Origin: Clostridium aceticum
GTDB taxonomy: Bacteria > Bacillota > Clostridia > Peptostreptococcales > Natronincolaceae
Reading direction: 5' to 3'
DNA: 64,000 bases
Assembly (NCBI RefSeq): GCF_001042715.1
Contig: NZ_CP009687.1
Coordinates: 1,603,418 to 1,667,417 of the forward strand
The first letter of the stretch is position 1; each line of letters opens with the position of its first letter. Below, one piece after another: positions 34,576 to 43,630 of the stretch. The notes below the pieces were generated by a model, which had not been told where the DNA came from, ran no database searches, and saw nothing but the letters and a program-made list of their open reading frames with translations. A program made the translations under genes and the position numbers.

Positions 34576-34842
34576 ATGAAAGAACTAATACTGACTACCA
34601 GTAGTACGCTAGAAGAGATAATATTGAAAAAGTATTTAGAACTACAAAGTGTGGCTGACACATCAAAATGGTTGAATCAAAAAGGCTATAGAGTCAACAC
34701 TGGTAAAGGTAATAGAAAATATATTTCTAATGATATTACTAAAATAATAAATGATAAGCATTGTAATGCCTCGGATAAGTTGAAAGAATTTGCTAAGGCA
34801 CTATACAAAAAGAATTATAATTACTCAAAGAAAGTTTTTTAA
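34576..34842 (+). CDS. Recombinase-domain-like small protein
   Basis: The frame is open from 34492. The coiled-coil residues before ATG 34576 (IDDKIKEI, NTEKQIKYLEE) look genuine, and AAGGAG (34482-34487) is 10 bases before an ATT at 34498, so translation may begin there, giving about 114 residues. KKYLELQSVADTSKWLNQKGYRV resembles the recombinase (PF07508-like) domain; the element's own integrase has QKYLELQS in the equivalent helix. No catalytic domain is present. Confidence 0.5.
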   Translation: MKELILTTSSTLEEIILKKYLELQSVADTSKWLNQKGYRVNTGKGNRKYISNDITKIINDKHCNASDKLKEFAKALYKKNYNYSKKVF

Positions 34843-34844
34843 CA

Positions 34845-34869
34845 GTGGGCTATGGAGCTCTTTTTTTAT
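34845..34869 (+). terminator. Short terminator before the tyrosine recombinase gene
   Basis: GGGCT and AGCTC pair around ATGG and are followed by seven T. Confidence 0.55.
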
Positions 34870-34900
34870 GGCGTTAATTTTGAAATAGTAGGTGGTGTCA

Positions 34901-35470
34901 ATGAATACAGTTGAGCCGATCAGGGATATAGATGTGGTATATGATATTGCTGAATACCTTAGAGTACGAAATCAGAGAGACTATGTGATGTGGATGTTTG
35001 GAATTCATACTGGATTAAGAATCTCTGATATTTTGAAGCTGAGGGTGAGAGATGTAAAAGACAAAGAGTTTATCTACTTGAGGGAAAAGAAAAGAAAAAA
35101 AGAAAGAAAGATTATTTTGCATTATGATTTAAGGCAAATCATAAATGAGTATATTCATGATAAAGAAAACTACGAGTATCTTTTCAAGTCACGGAAAGGA
35201 ACAAATCAACCAATAAGTGCAGTACAGGCATGGAGGATAATTAAGGGTGCAGCAAAAGCTTTTGGAGTAGAATGTGTTGCAACACATTCCATGAGAAAAA
35301 CTCACGGATATATTATTTATATCTTATCAGAGAAAGATCCTGTAGCAGTAAAAGAAGCACTGAACCAAGGGGATGTTTCGTCAGCTTTAAGATATATTGG
35401 TGTGAGACAGGATATGGTTGATAAGCATGTGAAGAAGTTGGGGGACTATATAAGCCAAAAGCGGAAGTAA
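34901..35470 (+). CDS. Tyrosine recombinase-like protein
   Basis: A 190-residue protein consisting of the catalytic domain only. Arg40 (HTGLRISD), His129-x-x-Arg132 (THSMRKTHG) and Tyr165 (RYIGV) are in place. The usual His of LGH is Gln156 (ALNQGD). No N-terminal arm-binding or core-binding domain is present, so it is unlikely to be the integrase of the element. Genes of this form often precede the terminase of clostridial phages. ATG 34901 has GGTGGTG upstream. Confidence 0.75.
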   Translation: MNTVEPIRDIDVVYDIAEYLRVRNQRDYVMWMFGIHTGLRISDILKLRVRDVKDKEFIYLREKKRKKERKIILHYDLRQIINEYIHDKENYEYLFKSRKGTNQPISAVQAWRIIKGAAKAFGVECVATHSMRKTHGYIIYILSEKDPVAVKEALNQGDVSSALRYIGVRQDMVDKHVKKLGDYISQKRK

Positions 35471-35610
35471 TTTCTTCTTATGTCTTTAATGTAATAAAAA
35501 AAGACGACATTACATTGGCTGATAAAAATACTGGACATATATAAGTAGCAAAAAATATTTGCGAATGTAAAAATATCACTGTTTTATTACATTCAAATAA
35601 GAAAAAAACA

Positions 35611-35671
35611 CGGGTCCTTCTGGAAAAGTCGAAGACCAGCGGGTACTCTCGACCCCAAAATCCGTCTAGAT
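35611..35671. other. GC-rich candidate cos/packaging site
   Basis: In a 247-base gap just before the terminase genes, this stretch is much richer in G and C than its surroundings. It contains GGTCCTTC paired with GAAGACC, and GGGT-N7-ACCC. A site here would match the location of cos in lambda-like phages, whose GpA-type terminase is present. The rest of 35471-35717 holds a palindromic AATGTAATAAAA/TTTTATTACATT pair. Confidence 0.45.
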
Positions 35672-35717
35672 TCAAAAAAAATTTATTTGCCATTTCCACT
35701 ACCAAGGAGGGGATGTT

Positions 35718-36335
35718 ATGAAAGAAATAAACTCTAAAAAAGTTGAATCTGTTGATAGTGTAACTGTATCCAGTGGTGTGCTTGCTGATCTTTTTAGTTT
35801 GACTGATAGAAGAGTAAGGCAGCTAAGTGAAGAGGGTATTTTGGTCAAAGTTAAAAGAGGGCGATACAGTTTAGCTGATAGTGTAAAAAACTATATTATT
35901 CATATCAAGACAAACCAAGATATACAAGACAGTAAAAGTGAAGCTGCAGTAGATCTAGAAGAAGAAAAAGCTCTTCATGAAAAAACCAAAAGAGAAATTG
36001 CTGAATTAAAGCTTGCTGCCATGAGGGGTGAGATGCATCATTCAGAAGATGTTAAAAGAGTGATGAATGATATGCTAACTTCTTTTAGAAGCAAAATTTT
36101 AGCGATGGCTTCAAAGCTAGCTCCAGCACTGATCGCTAGAGACGATATAGGGATAATTCAAGAGCTTATCAAAAAAGAATGTTTTGAAGTGTTAGATGAG
36201 CTATCTAGTTATGATCCAGCAGCTTTTTATGGTGAAGATTATATTGATGTATGTGATGATGATATGGATATAGAAGTGCAGGGTAATAGGGGTGATAAAA
36301 ATGTTGAGAAGGAAGAAAACATCGAGGAAGATTAA
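35718..36335 (+). CDS. Terminase small subunit (Nu1-like)
   Basis: A 205-residue DNA-packaging protein. The N-terminal winged helix (VLADLFSLTDRRVRQLSEEGIL, about 21-42) would bind the packaging site, followed by a helical oligomerisation region with KTKREIAELKLAAMRGEM, which is typical of Nu1-like proteins. The C-terminus is acidic and overlaps the start of the large subunit by 35 bases. Confidence 0.85.
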   Translation: MKEINSKKVESVDSVTVSSGVLADLFSLTDRRVRQLSEEGILVKVKRGRYSLADSVKNYIIHIKTNQDIQDSKSEAAVDLEEEKALHEKTKREIAELKLAAMRGEMHHSEDVKRVMNDMLTSFRSKILAMASKLAPALIARDDIGIIQELIKKECFEVLDELSSYDPAAFYGEDYIDVCDDDMDIEVQGNRGDKNVEKEENIEED

Positions 36336-38145
36336 GAGCAAAACCATAAAGGTATTTGAAAATATTGTTAAAATCATGGCTCCACCACCAAAGCTATTAG
36401 TATCGGAGTGGGCAGATACGTATAGAAAGCTTTCTCCTGAATCATCGGCAGAGCCGGGGCAATGGAGAACAGATAGAGCACCTTATCAGAAGGAAATCAT
36501 GGATGCACTAAACCAGCCTACAGTTGAAACAATTGTAATTATGTCTTCATCACAAGTAGGTAAAACAGAAATAATCAATAATATCATTGGCTACTACATA
36601 GATTATGATCCAGCACCTATTTTACTTCTGATGCCAACACTTGATTTAGCACAGACTTACTCAAAGAAAAGATTAGCTACTATGCTAAGGGATACTCCAG
36701 CCCTTAGAGGAAAAGTAAAAGACTCTAAAAGTAGGGATAGTGACAATACATTACTAGAAAAAGGATTCCCAGGAGGATATATTGCTTTGGTAGGTGCTAA
36801 CTCTCCAACAGGGTTATCCAGTAGACCTATAAGAATACTCTTAGCTGATGAGGTGGACAGATTTCCAGCCAGTGCCGGATCGGAGGGTGATCCCCTTAGC
36901 TTGGCAGAAAAAAGAACCAAAACCTTCTGGAATAAGAAAAAAGTATTTGTATCAACACCAACAGAAAAAGGTATTTCAAGGATTGAGTCAGAGTACGAGG
37001 GCAGCAGCAAAGAAGAATGGTGTTTGCCTTGCCCCTTATGTGGTAGACACCAGCCACTTAAATGGGCACAGATCAAGTTTGAGGATACAACAATGGAGTG
37101 CAAGTTCTGTCGGGAAAGATTTACAGAGTTTGAATGGAAGGCTGGCAAAGGCAAGTGGGTTGCTCAGGATGAGGATAAAATCAAAACCAAGAGGGGTTTT
37201 CATTTAAATGCCTTAGCTAGTCCTTGGGAACGATGGGAAACCATTATAAAAGAGTTTAAAGACGCTAAAGCAAAAGGAAGAGAAGCGTTAAAGACTTTTG
37301 TCAATACCTATCTAGGAGAGAGCTGGGAAGACTTAGAAGGAGAAGTGAATGATGAGGAAGCTTTAATCAAGCGTAGAGAAAGATATGGATGCCCGGTTCC
37401 AGAAGGTGTATTACTGCTTACAGCTGGCGTAGACGTTCAAGATGATAGGCTGGAGGTAGAAGTTGTTGGTTGGGGAGTCGGCAAAGAAAGCTGGGGTATT
37501 GAGTATAAAATTTTTTATGGTGATCCTGGACAAGATTTTGTATGGAATGAACTAGACCAATATCTAATGCATGAATGGAGTTTTGGAAATGGAGAAGATG
37601 TTGGCATTTCTTGTGTTTGCATTGACTCTGGCGGTCATTATACTAACGAAGTATATAAATTTTGTAAAGCTAGAGAACATCGCAGGATATTTGCTATCAA
37701 AGGATATGGTGGTTCAGATAAAGCTTTTATAGGGAAACCATCCAGGAGCAATAGAGAAAAAGTTGCTTTGTTTCCTTTAGGGGTAGATAAAGGGAAGGAA
37801 CTAATTATTTCTAGGATTAAAGTGGCTTTTGAAGGACCAGGATACTGTCACTATCCGATTGAACAGGAAAAAGGTTATAACGAAGAATATTTTAAGGGGC
37901 TTTGCAGCGAGAGAAGAGTCATTAGGTATTCCAAAGGGAGACCTAAAATTGAGTGGATTAAAAAGTCAGGAGTTCGGAATGAACCCTTAGACTTAAGAAA
38001 CTACGCTGGTGCAGCTCTTGAGATATTGAATCCTAATTTTGAAATTCTACAGAAAATGTATAAAAAAGGTAAGATAAGTGATCAAAGCAAATCCTTACAA
38101 GGAAGTGCAAAAAAAAAGAGAAGAACAATATCAAAAGGTGTTTAA
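36301..38145 (+). CDS. Terminase large subunit (GpA type)
   Basis: The packaging motor and nuclease, about 614 residues. The ATPase Walker A-like motif is SSSQVGKTE (about 79-87) and Walker B is ILLADEVDRF. A zinc ribbon (CPLCGRH, CKFCRE) lies at about 240-265, and the nuclease domain starts at TAGVDVQDDRLEVEV. ATG 36301 follows AGGGGTGAT. The GpA family cuts cos sites in lambda. Confidence 0.95.
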   Translation: MLRRKKTSRKIKSKTIKVFENIVKIMAPPPKLLVSEWADTYRKLSPESSAEPGQWRTDRAPYQKEIMDALNQPTVETIVIMSSSQVGKTEIINNIIGYYIDYDPAPILLLMPTLDLAQTYSKKRLATMLRDTPALRGKVKDSKSRDSDNTLLEKGFPGGYIALVGANSPTGLSSRPIRILLADEVDRFPASAGSEGDPLSLAEKRTKTFWNKKKVFVSTPTEKGISRIESEYEGSSKEEWCLPCPLCGRHQPLKWAQIKFEDTTMECKFCRERFTEFEWKAGKGKWVAQDEDKIKTKRGFHLNALASPWERWETIIKEFKDAKAKGREALKTFVNTYLGESWEDLEGEVNDEEALIKRRERYGCPVPEGVLLLTAGVDVQDDRLEVEVVGWGVGKESWGIEYKIFYGDPGQDFVWNELDQYLMHEWSFGNGEDVGISCVCIDSGGHYTNEVYKFCKAREHRRIFAIKGYGGSDKAFIGKPSRSNREKVALFPLGVDKGKELIISRIKVAFEGPGYCHYPIEQEKGYNEEYFKGLCSERRVIRYSKGRPKIEWIKKSGVRNEPLDLRNYAGAALEILNPNFEILQKMYKKGKISDQSKSLQGSAKKKRRTISKGV

Positions 38146-38198
38146 TAGGTCCTAGTCCAGGGCTTTTTATTTTATTTAAGAAAGTTGGTGTTGGATAT

Positions 38199-38429
38199 AT
38201 GGCTGCATGGACATTAGAAATAGCAAAAAAGCACTTGAATGCATGGCTTAAGGCAGAATTAGCGGTATCGACAGGACAAAGCTATAAGATAGGCAGTAGA
38301 CAACTTACTAGAGCAAATTTAAGTGAAATTAAAGGACAGATAAAGTTTTGGAGGACAGAGGTTGAAAAATTAAAGCCAAATTCAAAGGGCCCTAGGCGTG
38401 TCATGAGGATAGTTCCTAGAGATTTATAA
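38199..38429 (+). CDS. Head-tail connector-like protein (DUF6148/gpW-like)
   Basis: A 76-residue protein with WTLEIAKKHLNAWLKAELAVS and QSYKIGSRQLTRANL, the pattern of the small protein found between GpA terminase and portal genes in many phages. Likely a head completion component. It lies 53 bases after the terminase gene. Confidence 0.75.
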   Translation: MAAWTLEIAKKHLNAWLKAELAVSTGQSYKIGSRQLTRANLSEIKGQIKFWRTEVEKLKPNSKGPRRVMRIVPRDL

Positions 38430-38446
38430 AGTTAGGGGGTGAAAGT

Positions 38447-40006
38447 TTGAACATCATTGACAAAATGTATGCTGTAATAGCTCCTAAAGAGGCTTTAAGA
38501 CGCACCGTTGCAAGAAAACATTTGGAAGTCTTAAACTCAGGATATTCCCATCATGGAGCCAGCAGGACAAAGAAAAGTCTGTTGGGGTGGCTCAGCACAG
38601 GTGGCTCTGCAAAGGAAGATATTGCTGATAATTTGGCATTACTTAGAGAGCGATCAAGAGATTTATTTATGGGCGTTCCTTTGGCGACAGGTGCTATTAA
38701 GACTACACGAACTAATGTTGTAGGCAGTGGCTTAAAACTGAAGGCACAAATTGATGCTAAATTTCTTGGAATGTCCGATGAAGAGGCGGATGAATGGGAA
38801 GAGAAGGTAGAAAGAGAGTTTTCTCTTTGGGCAGATTCAGTACATTGTGATGCCCAAAGGCTTAATAATTTCTATGAGCTTCAACAACTGGCATTTTTAT
38901 CATGGCTAATGTCAGGGGATTGTGTAGTATTGCTGCCGGTTATATCACGACCCAACATGCCCTATGATTTAAGAATACAGCTGATAGAAGCTGACCGTGT
39001 CTCTACACCATACAATAAAAAGAATGAAGATAAGATAGTAAGTGGTGTTGAAATAGGAAGACATGGTGAGGTGCTTGCTTACTATATTTCAAAGAAACAT
39101 CCCTTATCAAATTCAAACTTAAGAAATGAATGGATCAGGGTTGAAGCGTTTGGCAAAGAAACGGGAAGACCTAATGTATTGCATTTAATGGAGAGCGAAA
39201 GACCAGAGCAGTATAGGGGTGTTCCAATACTAGCACCAGTGATAGAAAGTTTAAAACAACTAGGCAGATATACGGAAGCTGAGTTAATGGCAGCTGTTAT
39301 TTCAGGCATGTATACTGTTTTTATTAAAAGTGAAAACCCTACCGAGGGGCAGCTTGGTCAGGTAATTCTAGATGAAGATCGAGTAGATGATAAGGACGAG
39401 AATAGTTATGAACTAGGGAATGGTGCCATTATTGCACTAGGGGAAGGTGAGGATATAAAAGAAGCCAACCCAGGAAGACCTAACACAGCCTTCGAAGGAT
39501 TTGTTACAGCGGTGAGCAGACAAATCGGATCGGCTCTTGAAATACCTTATGAACTATTGATAAAACATTTTACAGCTTCTTATTCAGCAAGCAGAGCAGC
39601 ACTACTTGAGGCTTGGAAGATGTTTAGGATGCGTAGAGCGTGGTTAGCATCTGATTTTTGTCAGCCGGTATATGAAGAATTTTTAGTTGAAGCAGTAGCA
39701 AAAGGTCGGGTGAGTGCACCTGGCTTTTTTAATGATCCGATGGTAAGAAAAGCTTATTCAGGAGCCAAGTGGAATGGTCCATCTCAAGGGCAAATTGACC
39801 CACTAAAAGAAGTCAGAGCCGCAAATGAAAGGGTTTTGGGTGGTTATAGCACACGGGTAGATGAAACCATTGAACTGACTGGTGGTAACTGGATGAGAAA
39901 TCATAGACAAAGAGTAAAAGAAGAAAGAATGAGGAGGGAAGGAGGCTTGATCGTAGATGAAAAAAGTCAACAAGTTTTAGAAACAAAAGAATTAGAAGAA
40001 GATTAA
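38447..40006 (+). CDS. Portal protein (lambda gpB family)
   Basis: A 519-residue portal that forms the DNA channel at the head vertex. RTNVVGSGLKLKAQID, DCVVLLPVI and the conserved SYSASRAALLEAWKMFRMRR are typical of the lambda family. It starts with TTG after AGGGGGTGAAAG. Confidence 0.93.
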   Translation: MNIIDKMYAVIAPKEALRRTVARKHLEVLNSGYSHHGASRTKKSLLGWLSTGGSAKEDIADNLALLRERSRDLFMGVPLATGAIKTTRTNVVGSGLKLKAQIDAKFLGMSDEEADEWEEKVEREFSLWADSVHCDAQRLNNFYELQQLAFLSWLMSGDCVVLLPVISRPNMPYDLRIQLIEADRVSTPYNKKNEDKIVSGVEIGRHGEVLAYYISKKHPLSNSNLRNEWIRVEAFGKETGRPNVLHLMESERPEQYRGVPILAPVIESLKQLGRYTEAELMAAVISGMYTVFIKSENPTEGQLGQVILDEDRVDDKDENSYELGNGAIIALGEGEDIKEANPGRPNTAFEGFVTAVSRQIGSALEIPYELLIKHFTASYSASRAALLEAWKMFRMRRAWLASDFCQPVYEEFLVEAVAKGRVSAPGFFNDPMVRKAYSGAKWNGPSQGQIDPLKEVRAANERVLGGYSTRVDETIELTGGNWMRNHRQRVKEERMRREGGLIVDEKSQQVLETKELEED

Positions 40007-40036
40007 AGGCTGCTATAGAGCAGGGAGGTAATAATC

Positions 40037-41083
40037 GTGGCAAGGATAGAGATCAAAGGAACGATAGTATCAAATGACGATAAATGGATATATGAATGGC
40101 TTGAAATGGATGCTACAAGTCCAAGGGATGTAAGTAATGCGATTGAAAAAGCTAATGGTGAAGATTTAGAGTTAGAAATTAATAGTGGCGGTGGTTCAGT
40201 ATTTGCTGGATCAGAAATCTATACCTTATTAAAAGACTATCAGGGAAATGTGACAGCTAAAATACTAGGAATAGCTGCTAGTGCTGCGAGTGTAATAGCG
40301 ATGGCAGCAAAAACTATAAAAATATCTCCAACAGCACAAATCATGATACATAATGTGTCATCAAGAGCATGGGGTGACTACAGAGATATGCAGCAGCAAT
40401 CAGAGGTTTTAAAGAATTATAACACATCCATTGCTAATGCCTACAGACTAAAGACTAATATGGATGAAAATCAGCTATTAGAGCTAATGAACAAAGAAAC
40501 ATGGTTAAATGCCCAACAAGCAAAGGAATTGGGTTTTGCTGATGAGATTATGTTTGATGATGCAAACCAATTGGTGGCCGGTATCAATACATCAGTGTTA
40601 CCACAAGAGGTAGTAAATAAGATTAGAAACTATATGCATAAACCTTTAGACAGTGGCAAAGCAGCAGTAGTGGAGGATAAGAAGAATGAGGAGGAATCTG
40701 TAATGACAGTAGAAGAAATGAAAAACAAGCATCCAGAACTGTATAACCAAATTCTTAATGAAGGTAGAAACCAAGGAATTCAAAATGAAAGAGCTAGGAT
40801 GCAAAATCTAGATGATTTAGCGATGCCCGGCAATGAAGAAATTATTAATAAAGCAAAGTACGAAAGTGGAATTACTGCTGAAGAAGCTGCTATGCAGATC
40901 ATTAAGGCAGAAAAAGCAAAAGGCAGTGCCTTTCTAGAAAATAGAAAGAAGGATGTAGAGGATTCAAATGTCAACGGTATTGACGGTGCACCAGCACCAC
41001 AAAATCATGAAACTAAGGCACAACAAGAGGAAAAAGAAGCTGAAGAGCTTGCTAATGCAGTAAACAAGAGGAGGGGAATCTAA
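40037..41083 (+). CDS. Head maturation protease (ClpP-like, S14)
   Basis: A prohead protease of 348 residues. The ClpP fold occupies about residues 1-190: NSGGGSVFAG, the catalytic serine in GIAASAASVIAMAA, and the catalytic histidine in IMIHNVSS. The C-terminal 130 residues are charged and helical and may serve as scaffold, as with lambda gpC/Nu3. GTG start after GGGAGG. It overlaps the decoration gene by 1 base. Confidence 0.92.
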   Translation: MARIEIKGTIVSNDDKWIYEWLEMDATSPRDVSNAIEKANGEDLELEINSGGGSVFAGSEIYTLLKDYQGNVTAKILGIAASAASVIAMAAKTIKISPTAQIMIHNVSSRAWGDYRDMQQQSEVLKNYNTSIANAYRLKTNMDENQLLELMNKETWLNAQQAKELGFADEIMFDDANQLVAGINTSVLPQEVVNKIRNYMHKPLDSGKAAVVEDKKNEEESVMTVEEMKNKHPELYNQILNEGRNQGIQNERARMQNLDDLAMPGNEEIINKAKYESGITAEEAAMQIIKAEKAKGSAFLENRKKDVEDSNVNGIDGAPAPQNHETKAQQEEKEAEELANAVNKRRGI

Positions 41084-41445
41084 TGTACAAAGTTTTAGGA
41101 GAATTTATACCTGATAATCTTATTGCCGGTAACGAGTTTCCCATTTTGACTAAGGGAATTACATTAGCAAAAGATCAAGGGGTGTTATTAAGAGGTACGG
41201 TGGTAGGGATTGTCACAGCTACAGGATTAGGAAAAATTGCTGATAAGTCTGAAAGTGATGGAGCACAAAATCCTTATGCCATTTTAACAGATACGGTAGA
41301 TACTGGGGAAGATGATGTAGTCACAACAGGTTATATTAGTGGACTGTTTAACGCAAAAGCCCTGATCTTTGGTGGGGAAGATACTGCTGCAGATCATGAA
41401 ATTGAGTTAAGAAAACTAGGAATTTACTTAAAAGAAAGTCTTTAG
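41083..41445 (+). CDS. Head decoration protein (gpD-like)
   Basis: A 120-residue protein with ILTKGITLAKDQGVLLRGTVVG and the beta-tulip pattern of lambda gpD, which stabilises the expanded head. Position between protease and major capsid genes agrees. Confidence 0.82.
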   Translation: MYKVLGEFIPDNLIAGNEFPILTKGITLAKDQGVLLRGTVVGIVTATGLGKIADKSESDGAQNPYAILTDTVDTGEDDVVTTGYISGLFNAKALIFGGEDTAADHEIELRKLGIYLKESL

Positions 41446-41473
41446 ATAAAAGAATGAGGAGGAGAAAAAAACT

Positions 41474-42499
41474 ATGGGCAATATAAATATTTACAGCACC
41501 AGAACCATGATGAAGGCCATCAAGCTAATGAAACCTGTACGAACATTCTTAAGAGATACTTTTTTTCCTAAGTACGAAACCTTTCTAACTGAGCATGTGG
41601 ATGTAGACTATAAGAAGGGAAAAAGAAAGATGGCTCCTTTTGTGGCACCTAGAGTTGGCGGCGTGATAATGGATAGGGAGGGTTATGTGACCAATACCTA
41701 TAAAACACCTAAAATTGCTCCTACAAGAGTGACAACACAGGATGATATTTCTAGAAGAGTGATGGGGGAGGATGTATATAGTACAAGAACACCTGAAGAA
41801 AGGGCTAGGGAATTGCTGGCCCAGGACTTAATTGAATTGGATGATTATATTACTAGAAGAGAGGAATGGATGTGTAGAGAGGTATTATTTGGCGGTAAGG
41901 TGGTTATGAAAGGTGAAGGTTTTGAACAGGTGCTAGATTTCAATTTTACTAATAAAGAAATATTGGCAGCGGGGGCTCTATGGACGGCTGATACATCTGA
42001 TCCGATTGCAGATATGAAGAGATGGAGACTTAAGATTATTCAAAAGACGGGTATGACTCCAAATATTTGTATTATGGCATCTGATGTTGTAGATACATTT
42101 ATTAACCACGGCAAGGTGCAAAAATTATTAGATATTCAAAGATTAAATATAGGAGCTATTGAGCCTTCAGTAAAAGCTGAAGGTATTACTTTTATTGGGA
42201 AATTACCTTTGCTGGGCTTAGAAATATATAGTTATGATGAGTGGTTCCTTGACGATACCGGCGAAGAACAACCAATGGTGCCGGAAAAGCATGTGCTTAT
42301 GGGGGTTACTGGCTCAATGAAGAGACTTTATGGTGCTGTCACTCAAATCGAGAATGGTCAGTTTGTAACTATCGAAGGAATAAGGATTCCTAAATCTTGG
42401 GTTGATGAGGACAATGAGGTAAGAAAACTTAGAATAGCCACTAGACCACTTCCAGTACCTGAGGATGTTGATAGTTGGCATAATGCCATTGTTAAATAA
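41474..42499 (+). CDS. Major capsid protein (gpE family)
   Basis: A 341-residue HK97-fold capsid protein of the lambda E family: IYSTRTMMKAIKLMKP at the start, FLRDTFFPKYETFLTEHVDVDYKKG, and a C-terminal SWVDEDNEVRKLRIATRPLPVP. GAGGAGAAAAA precedes the ATG. Confidence 0.93.
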   Translation: MGNINIYSTRTMMKAIKLMKPVRTFLRDTFFPKYETFLTEHVDVDYKKGKRKMAPFVAPRVGGVIMDREGYVTNTYKTPKIAPTRVTTQDDISRRVMGEDVYSTRTPEERARELLAQDLIELDDYITRREEWMCREVLFGGKVVMKGEGFEQVLDFNFTNKEILAAGALWTADTSDPIADMKRWRLKIIQKTGMTPNICIMASDVVDTFINHGKVQKLLDIQRLNIGAIEPSVKAEGITFIGKLPLLGLEIYSYDEWFLDDTGEEQPMVPEKHVLMGVTGSMKRLYGAVTQIENGQFVTIEGIRIPKSWVDEDNEVRKLRIATRPLPVPEDVDSWHNAIVK

Positions 42500-42512
42500 G
42501 GGGGTGATGTGA

Positions 42513-42695
42513 TTGGCATTGATAGCTAAGTCTACAGTAACGAATCGTGATAAAGAAGGAAACCTTGTTGAATTTAAACAAGGGGAAGAAATAAAAGGTC
42601 TTGATAAAAAAGAAGCAGCTAGATTGATAGACTTAGGTGTAGCTGAAGAAGGTAAAGCATCACAAAGTACAGAGGAAGATGATAAAAAAAAGTAA
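42513..42695 (+). CDS. Small head protein
   Basis: A 60-residue protein with a TTG start after GGGGGTGATG. The body (VEFKQGEEIKGLDKKEAARLIDLG) resembles small proteins located after the capsid gene in many clostridial phages, and the C-terminus is a charged tail. Function unknown. Confidence 0.65.
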   Translation: MALIAKSTVTNRDKEGNLVEFKQGEEIKGLDKKEAARLIDLGVAEEGKASQSTEEDDKKK

Positions 42696-42734
42696 GGCAT
42701 AGGATAATTTATAGAGCGAGAAAGAGAAGAGAGG

Positions 42735-43079
42735 ATGAGCGTATTTATGGGAAATTTTAAGGATTTTCTTTCATCCGACTTAGATAATGTTTTCTTCAAT
42801 GAAGATGAATTTGCAGAAACCCATACAGTTGATGGAAAAGAAATGAAGGTTATTGTAGATAATGATGCACTCACAGAAAGAAAACTAAGCTCAAGAACAT
42901 CAAAGCCTTCAGATGGAGTATATGTAGGGGATATTCTTTTTCATGTAATGGCAAAAGTATACGAAGGGCGCCCTGCAATAGGGAAAATATTAAAGTTTGA
43001 TGGTAAACTATATCGTATTAGTGATTTCCAGGAAGAAGAAGGGATGTACACCATTACGATTGTGAGGAATAAGGCATGA
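42735..43079 (+). CDS. Head-tail joining protein (gpFII-like)
   Basis: A 114-residue protein. The start MSVFMGNFKDFLSSDLDNVFFNEDEF resembles the phage attachment proteins (PF05354-like) that open with a short helix and a DVFFN-type motif. ATG 42747 is an alternative start. The gene overlaps the next by 4 bases. Confidence 0.65.
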   Translation: MSVFMGNFKDFLSSDLDNVFFNEDEFAETHTVDGKEMKVIVDNDALTERKLSSRTSKPSDGVYVGDILFHVMAKVYEGRPAIGKILKFDGKLYRISDFQEEEGMYTITIVRNKA

Positions 43080-43630
43080 TTAAGATAGATGCTAAAAAAA
43101 TAAAAAAGGTGGAAAAACAGTTGGGGAGCTTTTCAAATAAGGCTCCTACTGTCATTTCTTGGGCTTTAAATCGTACTGCAAGTAATGTACAGGCAAACGC
43201 AGTTAGAAAAGCCAGAGCAGAATATAATATTAAAGCTCAAGATGTTAAAGATACAATTAAAATAACAAAAGCTAACAAACAGACTTTAGGTGCTTTAGTA
43301 AAATCAAGCGGGAAAGGAACGCCACTGATAAAATTTAAAGTAACTCCTAAACAAGTAGACCCTAAGAAACCTCCTAAGGTTTTAAAAGCAGCAGTGAAAA
43401 AAGGAGGGTTAAAAAAGGTGATAGGAGCATTTGTGGCTGACCTCAGAGGTAATAAGATATTTAGAAGAAAAAAAAGCAAAAGGCTGCCGATAAAGGAGCT
43501 ATTTGGTCCTGCTGTTCCCCAGATGTTAAACAATATAGATGTAAGAGTTTATATTGAAATAGAGGCTCTAAAAACATTTGATAAAAGACTGGAACGTGAG
43601 ATTAAAAGGGTTTTGGAGGTTAATCAATGA
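43076..43630 (+). CDS. Minor tail protein Z-like
   Basis: A basic 184-residue protein: ISWALNRTASNVQANAVRKAR is the signature of gpZ-like tail completion proteins, and the C-terminus (YIEIEALKTFDKRLEREIKRVL) agrees. It acts at the head-tail joint in lambda. Overlaps neighbours by 4 bases on each side. Confidence 0.75.
   Translation: MIKIDAKKIKKVEKQLGSFSNKAPTVISWALNRTASNVQANAVRKARAEYNIKAQDVKDTIKITKANKQTLGALVKSSGKGTPLIKFKVTPKQVDPKKPPKVLKAAVKKGGLKKVIGAFVADLRGNKIFRRKKSKRLPIKELFGPAVPQMLNNIDVRVYIEIEALKTFDKRLEREIKRVLEVNQ

Noticed and set aside
36657-37154. A leftward ORF inside the terminase gene
   Set aside because: It is the antisense shadow of a well supported gene and lacks a ribosome site. 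The same holds for leftward ORFs inside the tape measure, capsid and portal genes.
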